Positions 1 to 7,799 of a stretch of 18,143 bases of DNA are shown in pieces. Numbering within the stretch: position 1 is the stretch's first letter; every line of letters starts with the position of its first letter. The notes below the pieces were generated by a model. It had not been told where the DNA came from. It did not search any database and saw nothing but the letters and a program-made list of their open reading frames with translations. This stretch comes from Actinomortierella ambigua. Its lineage: Eukaryota; Mortierellomycota; Mortierellomycetes; Mortierellales; Mortierellaceae. Where the stretch lies: the NCBI GenBank assembly GCA_016098155.1, contig JAAAJB010000665.1, positions 1-18,143 of the forward strand, given 5' to 3'. A program made the translations under genes and the position numbers.

Positions 1-42
<42 letters not shown>
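1..42. repeat. (AG)21 microsatellite at the window edge
   Basis: The window opens with 21 perfect AG units. The tract directly abuts the duplicated block at 43-440, just as the GA-rich tract at 3794-3874 abuts the other copy of that block. There the GA tract is the CT-rich leader of an F-box gene on the minus strand. By analogy this tract is probably the leader of a second F-box paralogue that lies mostly or wholly off the left end. Confidence 0.95.
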
Positions 43-45
<3 letters not shown>

Positions 46-440
46 TTTGCAACCTGACGGTGGAAATTCGGTAACTTCTTTTGAGGATAAAAACGGGCAT
101 TGCTTCTCTGAACTTTGTCCCTAATAATAGCATTGGCGTTCAATGCCTGCACCCACAACACTCGGCACGACCGTGATCATCATGAGTACGCACCAAATTC
201 TGAGCCATCTTCAACCCTTTGGTCAACGATGTGTACATGACCTCTCTATGCACAGCGATAAGGATCTTGCTGGCGGCGTCGAGACAGACAAGAAATTTCG
301 GCTCTGCACTGCCATCTCCAACTCGTTGCAGGGTTCGAACAACAATACTTCCGCTTGTATCCAACATGGTAAGAGCAGCGGCTGTTCTCAAGGGTCTCTG
401 GCAGTTGCTCAAGCACTTCCATTAGTGTTCCGAACTAAAT
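43..440 (-). repeat. Duplicated F-box upstream block, copy A
   Basis: This block is a diverged copy of about 3870-4285. Shared words seen directly include TGTCCCTAATAATAGC, CCACAACACTCG, GTACATGACCTCTC, GGCGTCGAG, CTCTGCACTGCCATC, ACTCGTTGCA and TTGCTCAAGCAC, all in the same order and orientation and separated by substitutions and small indels. At about 290 one length difference between the copies is a multiple of three. On the minus strand, related peptides can be read in both copies (for example around VCLDA, KILI and SLTKG), so the ancestor may have been partly coding, but I recognise no protein family. It most likely represents the promoter and upstream flank of an F-box paralogue left of the window. 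Confidence 0.85.
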
Positions 441-449
441 CCTTGGCTA

Positions 450-572
450 AAGGAGAGGAGGTCTTTGTGAAGAGTACACTCGGCAAAGAGGATTTGCGTT
501 GAGCACACATTCGACAAGTCGATTAGTGCCGTGATGACGCTGGATAGCCAAGATCTGACCCTTCACTCGCTC
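450..572 (-). pseudogene. Fragment of F-box/LRR gene interior
   Basis: Read on the minus strand, this stretch encodes a short peptide closely matching the interior of the F-box protein encoded at 1523-3775 (its region around 3080-3215). Shared residues include the run ILAIQRHHG, a preceding RVK and a terminal PPL. The DNA matches too: GTGATGACGCTGGATAGCCA here against GTGACGCTGGATGGCCA there. There is no F-box, no start codon of its own and no continuation on either side. It is therefore a relic left by duplication and breakage. It lies beyond duplicated block A, where an intact gene would not have coding sequence, so the region has been rearranged and is not a simple tandem copy. It ends where Sel1-repeat sequence begins; both partners have CTCGAT at that junction. 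Confidence 0.75.
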
Positions 573-1059
573 GATGTCGAGGCTGCCACCTGGTATCACA
601 AGGCGGCCGCGCACGGTATGGCCAAGGCCCAAATCAAGCTAGGTGAGATGTGCGAAAATGGGTGTGGCGGGCTGTACCAAGATGACATGGAGGCTCTGAG
701 ATGGTTCCGCAAGGCAGCCGATCAAGGCGAGGTCGACGCTCAGATCAGGTTGGCCACACGGTACTCGCTTGGACGAGGCGTCGAACATTACGATGCCGAG
801 GTAGTCCAGTGGTTCAGCAAAGCAGCCGGGCAAGAGGGCCCACTCGTACATTACAGCCTTAGAGTGCTTTACAGGTAGTAGCAAGGTGTAGACTAAGACG
901 ATTTAGAGGCATTCAAATGGTGTACCACGGCGGCTGAGCAAGGACACATAGAGGCACAGCACAACCTTGCCTCCACACACAATGAAGGACAAGGAGTCGA
1001 CCAGAGCGATATCGAGGCAGTCAGGTGGTACAACAAGGCAGCCGAGCAAGGGGTATGAA
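573..1059 (+). pseudogene. Sel1-like repeat (SLR) protein pseudogene
   Basis: The plus strand reads as consecutive Sel1-type repeats, with the characteristic spacing of A-x-W-(Y/F)-x-K-A-A-x-x-G followed by A-Q-x-x-L-(G/A) and G-x-G-V. WYHKAA, WFRKAADQG, WFSKAAGQ, WCTTAAEQG and WYNKAAEQG are all visible. Reading stays in one frame but is interrupted by TAG TAG at about 876-881 and TAA at about 894-896; the repeats then resume and stop again at 1057-1059. The sequence starts in mid-repeat without a natural start. Intact SLR proteins are alpha-solenoid adaptors that bind partner proteins, often in signalling or ER-associated degradation. This piece is not expected to make one. A possible further decayed repeat (peptide AWRFRK, about 1182-1200) lies downstream in another frame. 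Sel1 identity is firm; pseudogene status rests on the three internal stops. Confidence 0.85.
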
Positions 1060-1522
1060 TTCACCCAAGAAAGCCTTGACTAGGAGCATGGCAATGATGA
1101 AGAGACCGAATAGAATCAATTCAGGGCTGCCTATGATAGCGACACAAGTAAATTCAATCAATGAGGATACAGATGAATGTATGCATGGAGGTTCCGCAAG
1201 ACATTTAGAAAAGACTCTGCTACATGAGCTCTTAGTATATGCCATACTGCACCCATGTCCTTTCGATCTCCAGCGGTTCGAGGCAATAGTGAATGTTTGC
1301 GTGGAACTAAAATGGGGATTATGGATGACTATGTAGACACTGTCAAATTTGCTGAAGACTTGAGTGCAATGACTGACGCACACGTAACAGCATCAACATC
1401 ATCATCAATCGTCGTGTGTTTGCCAAATAGAAACGGCCCAACCAATACCAGATCATGGCACTCATTGCGAGTGGGGTCCATAAACAAAAAAGAACAAAAG
1501 GGGCGACATACCCTCATCATCT
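1060..1522. other. Non-coding or decayed stretch between Sel1 relic and F-box gene
   Basis: I find no gene I can support here. The left third may be eroded Sel1-repeat sequence. The right part contains the downstream flank of the minus-strand F-box gene. I saw no AATAAA on the minus strand within about 200 bases of its stop, so its poly(A) site is not marked by the canonical hexamer. A short run of ATC/ATCATC triplets lies near 1390-1410. Confidence 0.6.
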
Positions 1523-3775
1523 TTAATTTGGACTTGGACGTGTTGAGTACCCAGCAACACTATTGTCAGACCGGAACATGTAGAGAATTCCCTCTCCCTC
1601 CCAATTGGGGCCAAGAGGTCTACCCTGTGGAATTCGGAAAAGACCCAGTTCCTCGGCTTCCGACCAGCGAGAAAGTTGGACGGCCACTGAGATCAACTTA
1701 GTGTGGTGTCTCGTCAGGGCGACCAGATCCTTATCGGTGTAGGTTCCAATCTCTCCAAGATCTGAAAACTCAAGGGGCTGATGCAAGAAGAGGTGCTTCA
1801 ATCCTGGGAGTGCTCGCGTGAGATGGGACAATTCATCGACTGTGATGATCCATGGGCCATGCAGGTCCAGGTGACTGAGCTTGGGGAATGTGTATGTCGA
1901 TTCACCTTCCAGCTGCTGATGGTGGTGTTGTTGATGCTGCGGTTGCTGTTGGTCCGATGAAGCAGAGACTAGATCTCGATAGTCTACCCGACCAGAGGTG
2001 ACATGCCGTTTGATATTCAGGTGAAATGGCTTCGCTCGCTCTGGGTGCTGAAGCGCTAGACTAGATAACGATGGGCAGCCATGAAGGATGGAGAATTGAA
2101 AGTTGATAGTCGAAAGATCAACTCTCAAGTTAAGCGTGCTCAAAGATGGTAATGTCCATGTCCATATCCACGAGAACAATGTGTGCGGAGAAGCGAAGTT
2201 GCTGCTGCTGGGAGCGATACTGTTGCTGTTGTCATCGTTGGGGGTACCGATAGTGCTGTTGATACCAAAAACATGATGTTTATCCCTAGCGTTTGGGACC
2301 ACAACGAGAGCTGCTAAGCTCGGCAGGTCCTCCAGTGATGCTGGATCGAAAAGAGCCATCGCGCCTCCCAGCAAAAATAGGACCTCGATAGTTTGGTGAC
2401 GGATTCGAAATCCACTGCCAGGATCAAGCGAACCTGGACTACCCAGAGGCCACCATTGTCGCTGAGGAAATGTCACATTGAGCGAGAGGTCAAGGAGCTT
2501 CGGGACTCGATCCCATGTGTTGATATCAAGAGCTACTCCCCATGGAAGAACTACATCCAACGACCGAAGGTGAGGACATGGGAGAGGAATTCCCCACTCT
2601 GGCTTGACAAGTGGCAAGACTCCACCGATTATTAGATCAAGCACCACCAGGGAATGAGCAAAACCACGGAGAACATCATCGACTGGTTTCAAGATCCAGA
2701 CATTCGTGTCGGAAGGCGGGTCATCGCTGGAAATGGGCGCTTGGACCTTCAGCCTCAAACCCTCCAAGTGGACCAATTTGAGAGGCTTGCTGTGTGGCCG
2801 CTGTTGACGTCGCTGCTCCACTTCATAGGGGGCCCAAGAGAACAGATCCTTGTTCTCCATTGCGGACACCTCAACCTCCATCTGACGAACCGCTCGGCAT
2901 CGCTGAAGGATCTGGGAAATCGTCAGGTCGGGGTAATATGTCTTCATCAACGGAACATCTCCGCCATTTTCGTTGATGGTTAAGCTAGTGAGACGTGCAA
3001 GTGCGTGGTCCACGGGTCGATCGAGGATTGTTGGTGATCCGTCGGCGCGAGGGAAGGTGAGCGATGTCTGAGAGTCCAGTGGAGGCAAGAGAGACAGCAC
3101 CTGCATCGCCTCCTTATTGTCGATCGGTTCGCGATGATCTTCTTCAAACCTGCAGTCTGTAAGCCGGCTAGCACCATGGTGACGCTGGATGGCCAGAATG
3201 AGGTCCTTCACTCGATCCAGGTGCCCTTTCGGGCAGTCAAGGATGACAATCCTGGCGAGAGACGACAGGTGCGGGACCAGCTGGAAATACTGTTCAATGT
3301 CGTTGGCCACGATCCCGAGCTCCCAGAGGTTAGATAAATGGCGACCGACAATGGCATATTGGAGAGAAAAGGGCCGAGGGCGAGGAGATACGGCTTGCTG
3401 GCTATGAGGGGGCTCGTCAAGGTTGAACATTCGGCGATATCCGTCATCGTACGCGCGTCGCATGTTGAAGAATCGAATGTACTGGAGGTAGTCGAGCATC
3501 AATGGTGGATCAGAGTCTGCTCGAAGCGGGGCATCCAGTGCTTGACGAACAACCTGGATGTCATTGTCATTCACTGGTGATAGCAAGAGGAGGCCCCGAA
3601 GGATAACAAGAGACTTGATGAGCTGGAGCTCAGAGTATCGGAGCGGATCGCTGTAGAGTTGTTGTGCAGACAAGAGGAATGTGTGTTTGCTAACGGTCAA
3701 CAGCGAGAATAGACTATGACAGTCGTCAATAAGTTCAACGACGTTAGCCAGGCATTCCAGAGGCAGAGGAGGCAT
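1523..3775 (-). CDS. F-box protein with leucine-rich C-terminal region
   Basis: This is an uninterrupted reading frame of 750 codons after the chosen start. The N-terminus (about residues 1-45) has the F-box pattern: P-L-P-L-E-C-L, a run of hydrophobics, then L-L-T-V-S-K-H-T and a Y-S-D-P-L-R-Y end. F-box proteins bind Skp1 and act as substrate receptors of SCF ubiquitin ligases in nucleus and cytoplasm. The remaining roughly 700 residues hold scattered leucine-rich segments (for example LSHLDLHG, LKHLFLH, LSTLNLRVDL), as expected for a substrate-binding LRR-like fold. A Gln/His-rich spacer is encoded near 1905-1960. The frame is open upstream to an ATG at 4039, but the intervening 88 codons are a Ser/Leu/Phe run translated from the GA/CT tract, so I take the ATG at 3775, immediately before the F-box. 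No intron is needed. The specific substrate cannot be told. The family call is firm; the start is probable. Confidence 0.85.
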   Translation of the reverse strand: MPPLPLECLANVVELIDDCHSLFSLLTVSKHTFLLSAQQLYSDPLRYSELQLIKSLVILRGLLLLSPVNDNDIQVVRQALDAPLRADSDPPLMLDYLQYIRFFNMRRAYDDGYRRMFNLDEPPHSQQAVSPRPRPFSLQYAIVGRHLSNLWELGIVANDIEQYFQLVPHLSSLARIVILDCPKGHLDRVKDLILAIQRHHGASRLTDCRFEEDHREPIDNKEAMQVLSLLPPLDSQTSLTFPRADGSPTILDRPVDHALARLTSLTINENGGDVPLMKTYYPDLTISQILQRCRAVRQMEVEVSAMENKDLFSWAPYEVEQRRQQRPHSKPLKLVHLEGLRLKVQAPISSDDPPSDTNVWILKPVDDVLRGFAHSLVVLDLIIGGVLPLVKPEWGIPLPCPHLRSLDVVLPWGVALDINTWDRVPKLLDLSLNVTFPQRQWWPLGSPGSLDPGSGFRIRHQTIEVLFLLGGAMALFDPASLEDLPSLAALVVVPNARDKHHVFGINSTIGTPNDDNSNSIAPSSSNFASPHTLFSWIWTWTLPSLSTLNLRVDLSTINFQFSILHGCPSLSSLALQHPERAKPFHLNIKRHVTSGRVDYRDLVSASSDQQQPQHQQHHHQQLEGESTYTFPKLSHLDLHGPWIITVDELSHLTRALPGLKHLFLHQPLEFSDLGEIGTYTDKDLVALTRHHTKLISVAVQLSRWSEAEELGLFRIPQGRPLGPNWEGEGILYMFRSDNSVAGYSTRPSPN

Positions 3776-3793
3776 TGGAAATGGGATGAACTT

Positions 3794-3874
3794 GAAAAGG
3801 GGGGGAGAGAGAAAGAGCGTGAGAAAGAGAGAGAAAGAGAAAGAGAGGGACAGAGAGAGACAGAGAGAGGGGGG
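3794..3874. repeat. GA/CT-rich leader tract of the F-box gene
   Basis: This is an imperfect GA-rich run (CT-rich on the sense strand of the gene) ending 19 bases upstream of the chosen ATG. Pyrimidine-rich leaders of this kind also precede the other genes in this window. If translated it would give an implausible Leu/Ser/Phe run, which argues that it is 5' UTR or core promoter. It corresponds in position to the (AG)21 tract at 1-42. Confidence 0.85.
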
Positions 3875-4285
3875 TTTAAGTTGTTTGTTCTCGCATTGCA
3901 ACCCACAGTGGAAAATCGTAGCTTCTGTTGGGGCATTGTCCCTAATAATAGCTTTGGTGTTCAGGGCCTGCATCCACAACACTCGACCATGATCACAATC
4001 AGCTTGTATTTCACAAGCCACCAACCATGAGAACATCAAATTCTGTACGTACAGTACCTTTAGTCAAGGAAATGTACATGACCTCTCCATGCACAACGAT
4101 AAGGATCTTTCTGACGGCGTCGAGGCAGACAACAAGAGATTCCAGCTCTGCACTGCCATCCCACACTCGTTGCACGGGCATAACAGTTTGTACGCCACAT
4201 GGCGAGAACTGCAAGTGTGTCCGAGGATCTTCCGCATTTGCTCAAGCACCTCCGCTGGGGTTCCGAAACAAAGCAAAGTAAGCGA
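3870..4285 (-). repeat. Duplicated F-box upstream block, copy B
   Basis: This is the partner of the block at 43-440, in the same orientation, lying directly upstream of the intact F-box gene. It presumably contains that gene's promoter. Similarity to copy A runs from the GA tract to about 4285 and then stops; beyond it the two loci share nothing I can see. Conservation is patchy, with words of 10-16 bases separated by diverged stretches, so the duplication is not recent. Confidence 0.85.
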
Positions 4286-4342
4286 AATGAAGCGGGATGT
4301 ATTCTCCTTGATGCTATCGGGCAGCATAATCGTGTTTTCAAG

Positions 4343-4365
4343 CCCCCCCCCCCCAAAAAAAAAAA
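4343..4365. repeat. C12-A11 homopolymer junction
   Basis: Twelve C are followed directly by eleven A, then by an AAC/AGC-rich stretch to about 4392. This is a low-complexity junction just beyond the end of duplicated block B. Homopolymers of this length are error-prone in sequencing, so the exact lengths should not be trusted. Confidence 0.9.
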
Positions 4366-5970
4366 TTTAATAACAACAACAATAGCAACAGCAAAAAAGG
4401 TCATGAGATGGCGCGTACTTGACAACACTGCTTACGAGTGTCGCGATCGTCTGTTGGCCAACACAGACAAGACAACCAAATTTCAGGAGGCCTACGTTTA
4501 AACAATGTAGTTAGCGGTGGCCTCAGATGAAAAAAGGGGCTTGGGCAGCACCTTGTCACGTTGACATGACTCAGATTAGCAGGCAAAAAGTATTCGTCCC
4601 AGAACTGCAACGAATTGAGACTCTTAGTCGAAGATTGGCAGCGAAAAAATGTCCTTTGTACTCGGACGGAATGGCAGTGGAACAACTCAATTATCGATAG
4701 TGATTTCTGAAGGGCAACGACAGCATTGGAAGATTGAGAACGGAAAAAATTGGCAGTGCGAGGATCAAGCTCCAAGTGGAGGTACCTCTACGAAGGCAAT
4801 GATCACGTCCATGTCCTTGGGAGCAAGGTGAAGCGATACACTGGTTGGTCGTCACTGCTGATTTTGCTACCGCTGCTATTGTCTTGGTTGTCGAGCTGCT
4901 GGCGGCGATCAGTCTGATTGTTCAGGTGGCGCTTGACTATGGCGAAATGTATTTTCGCGGACAAGAATTTAGTTCTCAATTAGAACCACGCCTAAAGACG
5001 ACAGTCGCATGCCTCGAAGTGTCTGATGGCAGATCTGCAAACCATTTATTAATACACAGAGCACTGAATCAAGGCCACTCAGTGGCCACTCCAAGTTCAG
5101 AGATAACATCCCTTTGGTGAGTGAACTACATGATGTTTTTGATCAATGGCCCAATGTGACCTCTGAAAAAGTGATACTTCCACCCTTCTCCTCAATCACG
5201 TATATATTAACCTGTTTCGACTGCTTCAAGGCAGCCATAGTCTTGCTAGAAAGATATCTTGATTATGAGGGGTTTATGTGGAAGAGTGGGCAGGCATCCG
5301 ACTGCGAGCCGCCATGGCTAGTGAACCCAACTTTGTATCACCACCATGTCACGAGGGCGGAGAGAGCTAGAGAGAGAGAGTGTGTGTGTGTGAGAGAGAG
5401 AGTGAGAGTGAGGGCGAGGATCGACTCAGTGGTCTTACTCACGTCCATGAGCAAAACACACTCACCTTCCAGTCGTTCCGATGCTATGTGTGTGGGGAGA
5501 GGGCTTGTCGAGGAGAGGGCAAAGAACAGATGGTGTGAAAAACAGAGACTGGTCGGGAGCGAAGAGTGCCTCTATATAGTGAGATCTCGACATCTGAGTT
5601 GAGTGTAACATAATATGTAGACACTTTAACACTTGTATGTCAAACCCAGTTCCTTTCCCGTTTACTTGGACAACCACTATCTCAGCTTCTCATCTCATAT
5701 GAACCAAAATAGAGAGAAGGAAGATAAAAGATGTGCATCAGAGGTGTCATACTGTGCAGATTGGGTAAAGTCAAATTTGCCTATGGTAGAGGGTATTTTA
5801 CCTTCATGAGGTGTGATAGTGATAAACCATCTTCATCCTTCCATCCCGTTCCTCCACTATATTAAAACCCATAAATCATCGGAGGCTGCATTCGATGTTG
5901 TCCGCTGCCCCTGCGCCGCAATCGACACCATCTAAGCGTGGTTCCGGACACGCATAAGGAAACTAATTTA
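4366..5970. other. Gene-free stretch between F-box upstream block and Fanzor relic
   Basis: I see no gene with family features here. A minus-strand frame at 4401-4775 gives peptide with some leucine-rich character (LHLELDP-like and SLQFWDEYFLPANL segments). It could be a decayed LRR fragment, but there is no F-box and no support beyond composition. A plus-strand frame at 5114-5602 runs through a microsatellite and looks accidental. A GTGAGT donor-like word occurs at about 5117 without a matching coding context. The segment 5600-5970 is AT-richer and plain. Confidence 0.55.
5360..5419. repeat. Compound (GA)n/(GT)n microsatellite
   Basis: AG/GA units change to a short GT run and back to GA units, then decay into GAGTGAGGGCGAGG. 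No gene start is seen next to it, unlike the GA/CT tract before the F-box gene. It could be a leader of a lost gene or simply a microsatellite. Confidence 0.85.
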
Positions 5971-6856
5971 CTAGTCTGCTATGTTGCTCTTCTGGGGTAC
6001 AGGCACATCCTCGTCTCGATCAACGACCCTATGCTTGGACGACCAGAGCATAATGTCTTCGTCGTCAGTGGATTGAAGATATCCCGGCCGCTCGCCGTGC
6101 CAGAGGTGACCGTGGAAGATACTTGCCATGTTGCGGCCTGCCATCTGTTCCTGGTGAAAGTATTTCTTGCAAGTGCTGCAGAACAGCTGCCGAAAGTCCT
6201 TCGACTGGGCGACAAAGTTGTGGCAGGTTGGGCATTTCTTACTCGTGTAATACTCGTCTATACCGACGACAAGGTAGTTGAGAGACCAGGCCTACAAACA
6301 GGAGAAAGAAGTGGTTTACCAAGCTGTTGCAGCGAAACTAATTTGGATGATATAATGAAAAGGATGTGTGCCTTACCTTCTGGACAAAATGCGATCGGAA
6401 GGAAGTATGAAGCAAGGACAGTTTGTTGATGGGCGAAGACTGGCCAAGGCCATTGCCAATGAGGACTTTGTCCTCCTCCTTCCTATGGGCTCTAATGCAT
6501 CCCCCGACTATCCTCAACAGACTGTCGGCTATCCGCTGAAATTCAATTTGGCGTGCCTGTTCAGCATCCCACCGACGTTTTCTCCATCGCCTATCCCCAC
6601 TGCTGTAGAAATGGACCAGATCATTGAAGTGCACGCTCTTGTAGTCGGTATACGCTCCAAAATCAGCGTCAACGCTATGGAGGGGTGGAAGGTTTGTCTC
6701 AATGATGGGTATGGACTGGCTGGCCGTATTTGTTAAGGGTGAAACGATTGCAGTTGCTGGTTTCGAGAGGCTCTCTCGAAAGAAAAGCAGGCCCAACCTG
6801 CGGACATGAGGAATAGAGACTGGTAACCTGAAGGCCGAAAGCGCAAAGGCATACAA
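5971..6856 (-). pseudogene. Fanzor-type (eukaryotic TnpB-like) nuclease, C-terminal part
   Basis: Two exons are visible on the minus strand. The upstream one runs down to 6377, and the last is 6291-5971 (106 codons plus stop). They are joined by an 85 bp intron, GTAAGG...TTTGTAG, at 6292-6376, and the frame is kept exactly across it. The last exon has the TnpB/Fanzor zinc ribbon: D-E-Y-Y-T-S-K-K-C-P-T-C, then about 15 residues on C-S-T-C, then H-Q-E-Q-M-A-G-R-N-M in the place of RuvC-III. Upstream lie an I-E-x-N-L-P-P-L segment, a basic W-R-K-R-R-W-D-A-E-Q-A-R segment and K-V-L-I-G-N-G-L-G. Fanzor proteins are RNA-guided DNA nucleases carried by transposons in eukaryotes. In family members the RuvC-III Asp normally lies in an H-R-D-like motif; here the position is Glu. 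No RuvC-I GIDPG-like motif was found. I infer a dead or decaying copy. The upstream end at 6856 is only the first ATG of the open frame and is not secure. Confidence 0.78.
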
Positions 6857-6867
6857 AGCTTTAGCAT

Positions 6868-7515
6868 TTATTGATTGAGAAAATCTACAAATGTATCAAG
6901 CTCTAACCTCACACTCCAATCATAGTTTCTATGCCGGTGGATTGGCCGTTGCGGAGGAAATAGAGGAATGTCATATTCGGTAGCGGAGGTTCGGGTCCAT
7001 CAGGCGGTTGCTGTTCATTCCCATAAGCGGCCTAGGAAATTAGACTCATATGACCTATAGTATTTGCTTTGGTCCGGATGGACTAAGGTGCTAGGCAGCA
7101 GTGCATAGCGTGAGAGCGCGTGGGGTCAGGGTGGCGTTACCTGCTCAATACTGTCGAGCTGCGATGCCATTTAAGTAATCGCCAGAGGGTTCATCCAAAG
7201 TCGTCGATCCATCAGGGCGCGTGTGGGCGAGCGGAGAGATGCGTTTGGTGGAGGTATGAAGTGTGGGGGTACGCCGCGCCTTTACTCTTGCCACGAGAGA
7301 AAATCCGAATTATCGGCTGTCGTGAAGATAGGAAGCGCTACAGTGGAGCTCACTGTAATCGGCAAGAAGGCGGAGGCTAGGTATGTTATGGTGTCGCTGG
7401 AAGTTGAAATGTGAGTCTTTCCTTGATCGAGGCGCCTCTCCCGGTAATGGCGGACGAAACTCTTCATCCGTGACGCCAGCTCAATGTGCCATTTGATATC
7501 GTGCACTTTGACCAT
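6868..7515 (-). pseudogene. Probable N-terminal remains of the Fanzor-like gene
   Basis: This lies directly upstream of the C-terminal exons on the same strand. Three protein-like pieces can be read, in different frames. The first starts at 7515 (MVKVHDIKWH..., with FVRHYRERRLDQG and a hydrophobic stretch) and ends at a stop near 7282. The second starts MASQLDSIEQ at 7170 and can be spliced with a 109 bp intron (GTAACG...TCCTAG, 7032-7140) to an acidic, proline-rich piece (QQPPDGPEPPLPN). The third reads YDIPLFPPQRPIHRHRNYDW and continues VRLELDTFVDFLNQ in a shifted frame until a TAA at 6868-6870. Order and strand suggest one former protein broken by small indels. I could not identify a RuvC-I motif between this part and the C-terminal exons. 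The link to the Fanzor gene is inferred from position and from the way the pieces fit in series, not from a diagnostic motif. Confidence 0.5.
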
Positions 7516-7539
7516 GCACCTTTGAAGGTTAGATAGTCT

Positions 7540-7697
7540 GTGTATCGTGTCTGTCTAGTATGTCGATCTGCTGTCTGCCGATCTGGCTGTCTATCCTGGT
7601 TGTATGTCTGTCTATCTATCAATGTGTCTGTTTCCCTTGTCTGCATGTCTGTCTGTGTGTCCTTGTCGGTGTTTGTTGTTGTTGTTGTTGTGTGTCG
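7540..7697. repeat. TGTC/GTT low-complexity tract
   Basis: This is an imperfect array of TGTC/TCTG-type tetramers, with a short TCTATC variant, passing into a (GTT)n run at about 7674-7690. It separates the Fanzor-like relic from the leader region of the MADS gene. Confidence 0.85.
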
Positions 7698-7706
7698 TGT
7701 TGTTTT

Positions 7707-7725
7707 TTGTTCACACTGTGAACAA
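7707..7725. promoter_or_regulatory. Perfect 9+1+9 inverted repeat
   Basis: TTGTTCACACTGTGAACAA is a palindrome with nine-base arms and one central base. It lies about 1.24 kb upstream of the MADS-box start codon and 190 bases beyond the Fanzor-like ORF start. The form suits a dimeric regulator's binding site, but nothing else identifies a factor. It could also be chance next to the GT-rich tract. Confidence 0.4.
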
Positions 7726-7799
7726 TCACCCACATCACCACACATCGATACATCACATCACACAGCGCAGTGATAAGCCACCATCAAAGTTGAAGCGAG

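Noticed and set aside
331..341. GGTTCGAAC resembling a tRNA B box
   Set aside because: There is no A box at the right distance upstream and no acceptor stem can be formed; the word is only partly kept in the duplicate copy.
3776..4039. N-terminal extension of the F-box protein starting at the ATG at 4039
   Set aside because: The extra 88 codons translate a GA/CT microsatellite and part of the duplicated upstream block; the F-box begins directly after the ATG at 3775.
5114..5602. Plus-strand frame of 162 codons
   Set aside because: It runs through the (GA)n/(GT)n microsatellite, giving Arg/Glu/Val repeats, and has no recognisable domain.
7540..7697. Possible CRISPR-like repeat array
   Set aside because: The units are four bases long and imperfect, with no spacers; this is a microsatellite.
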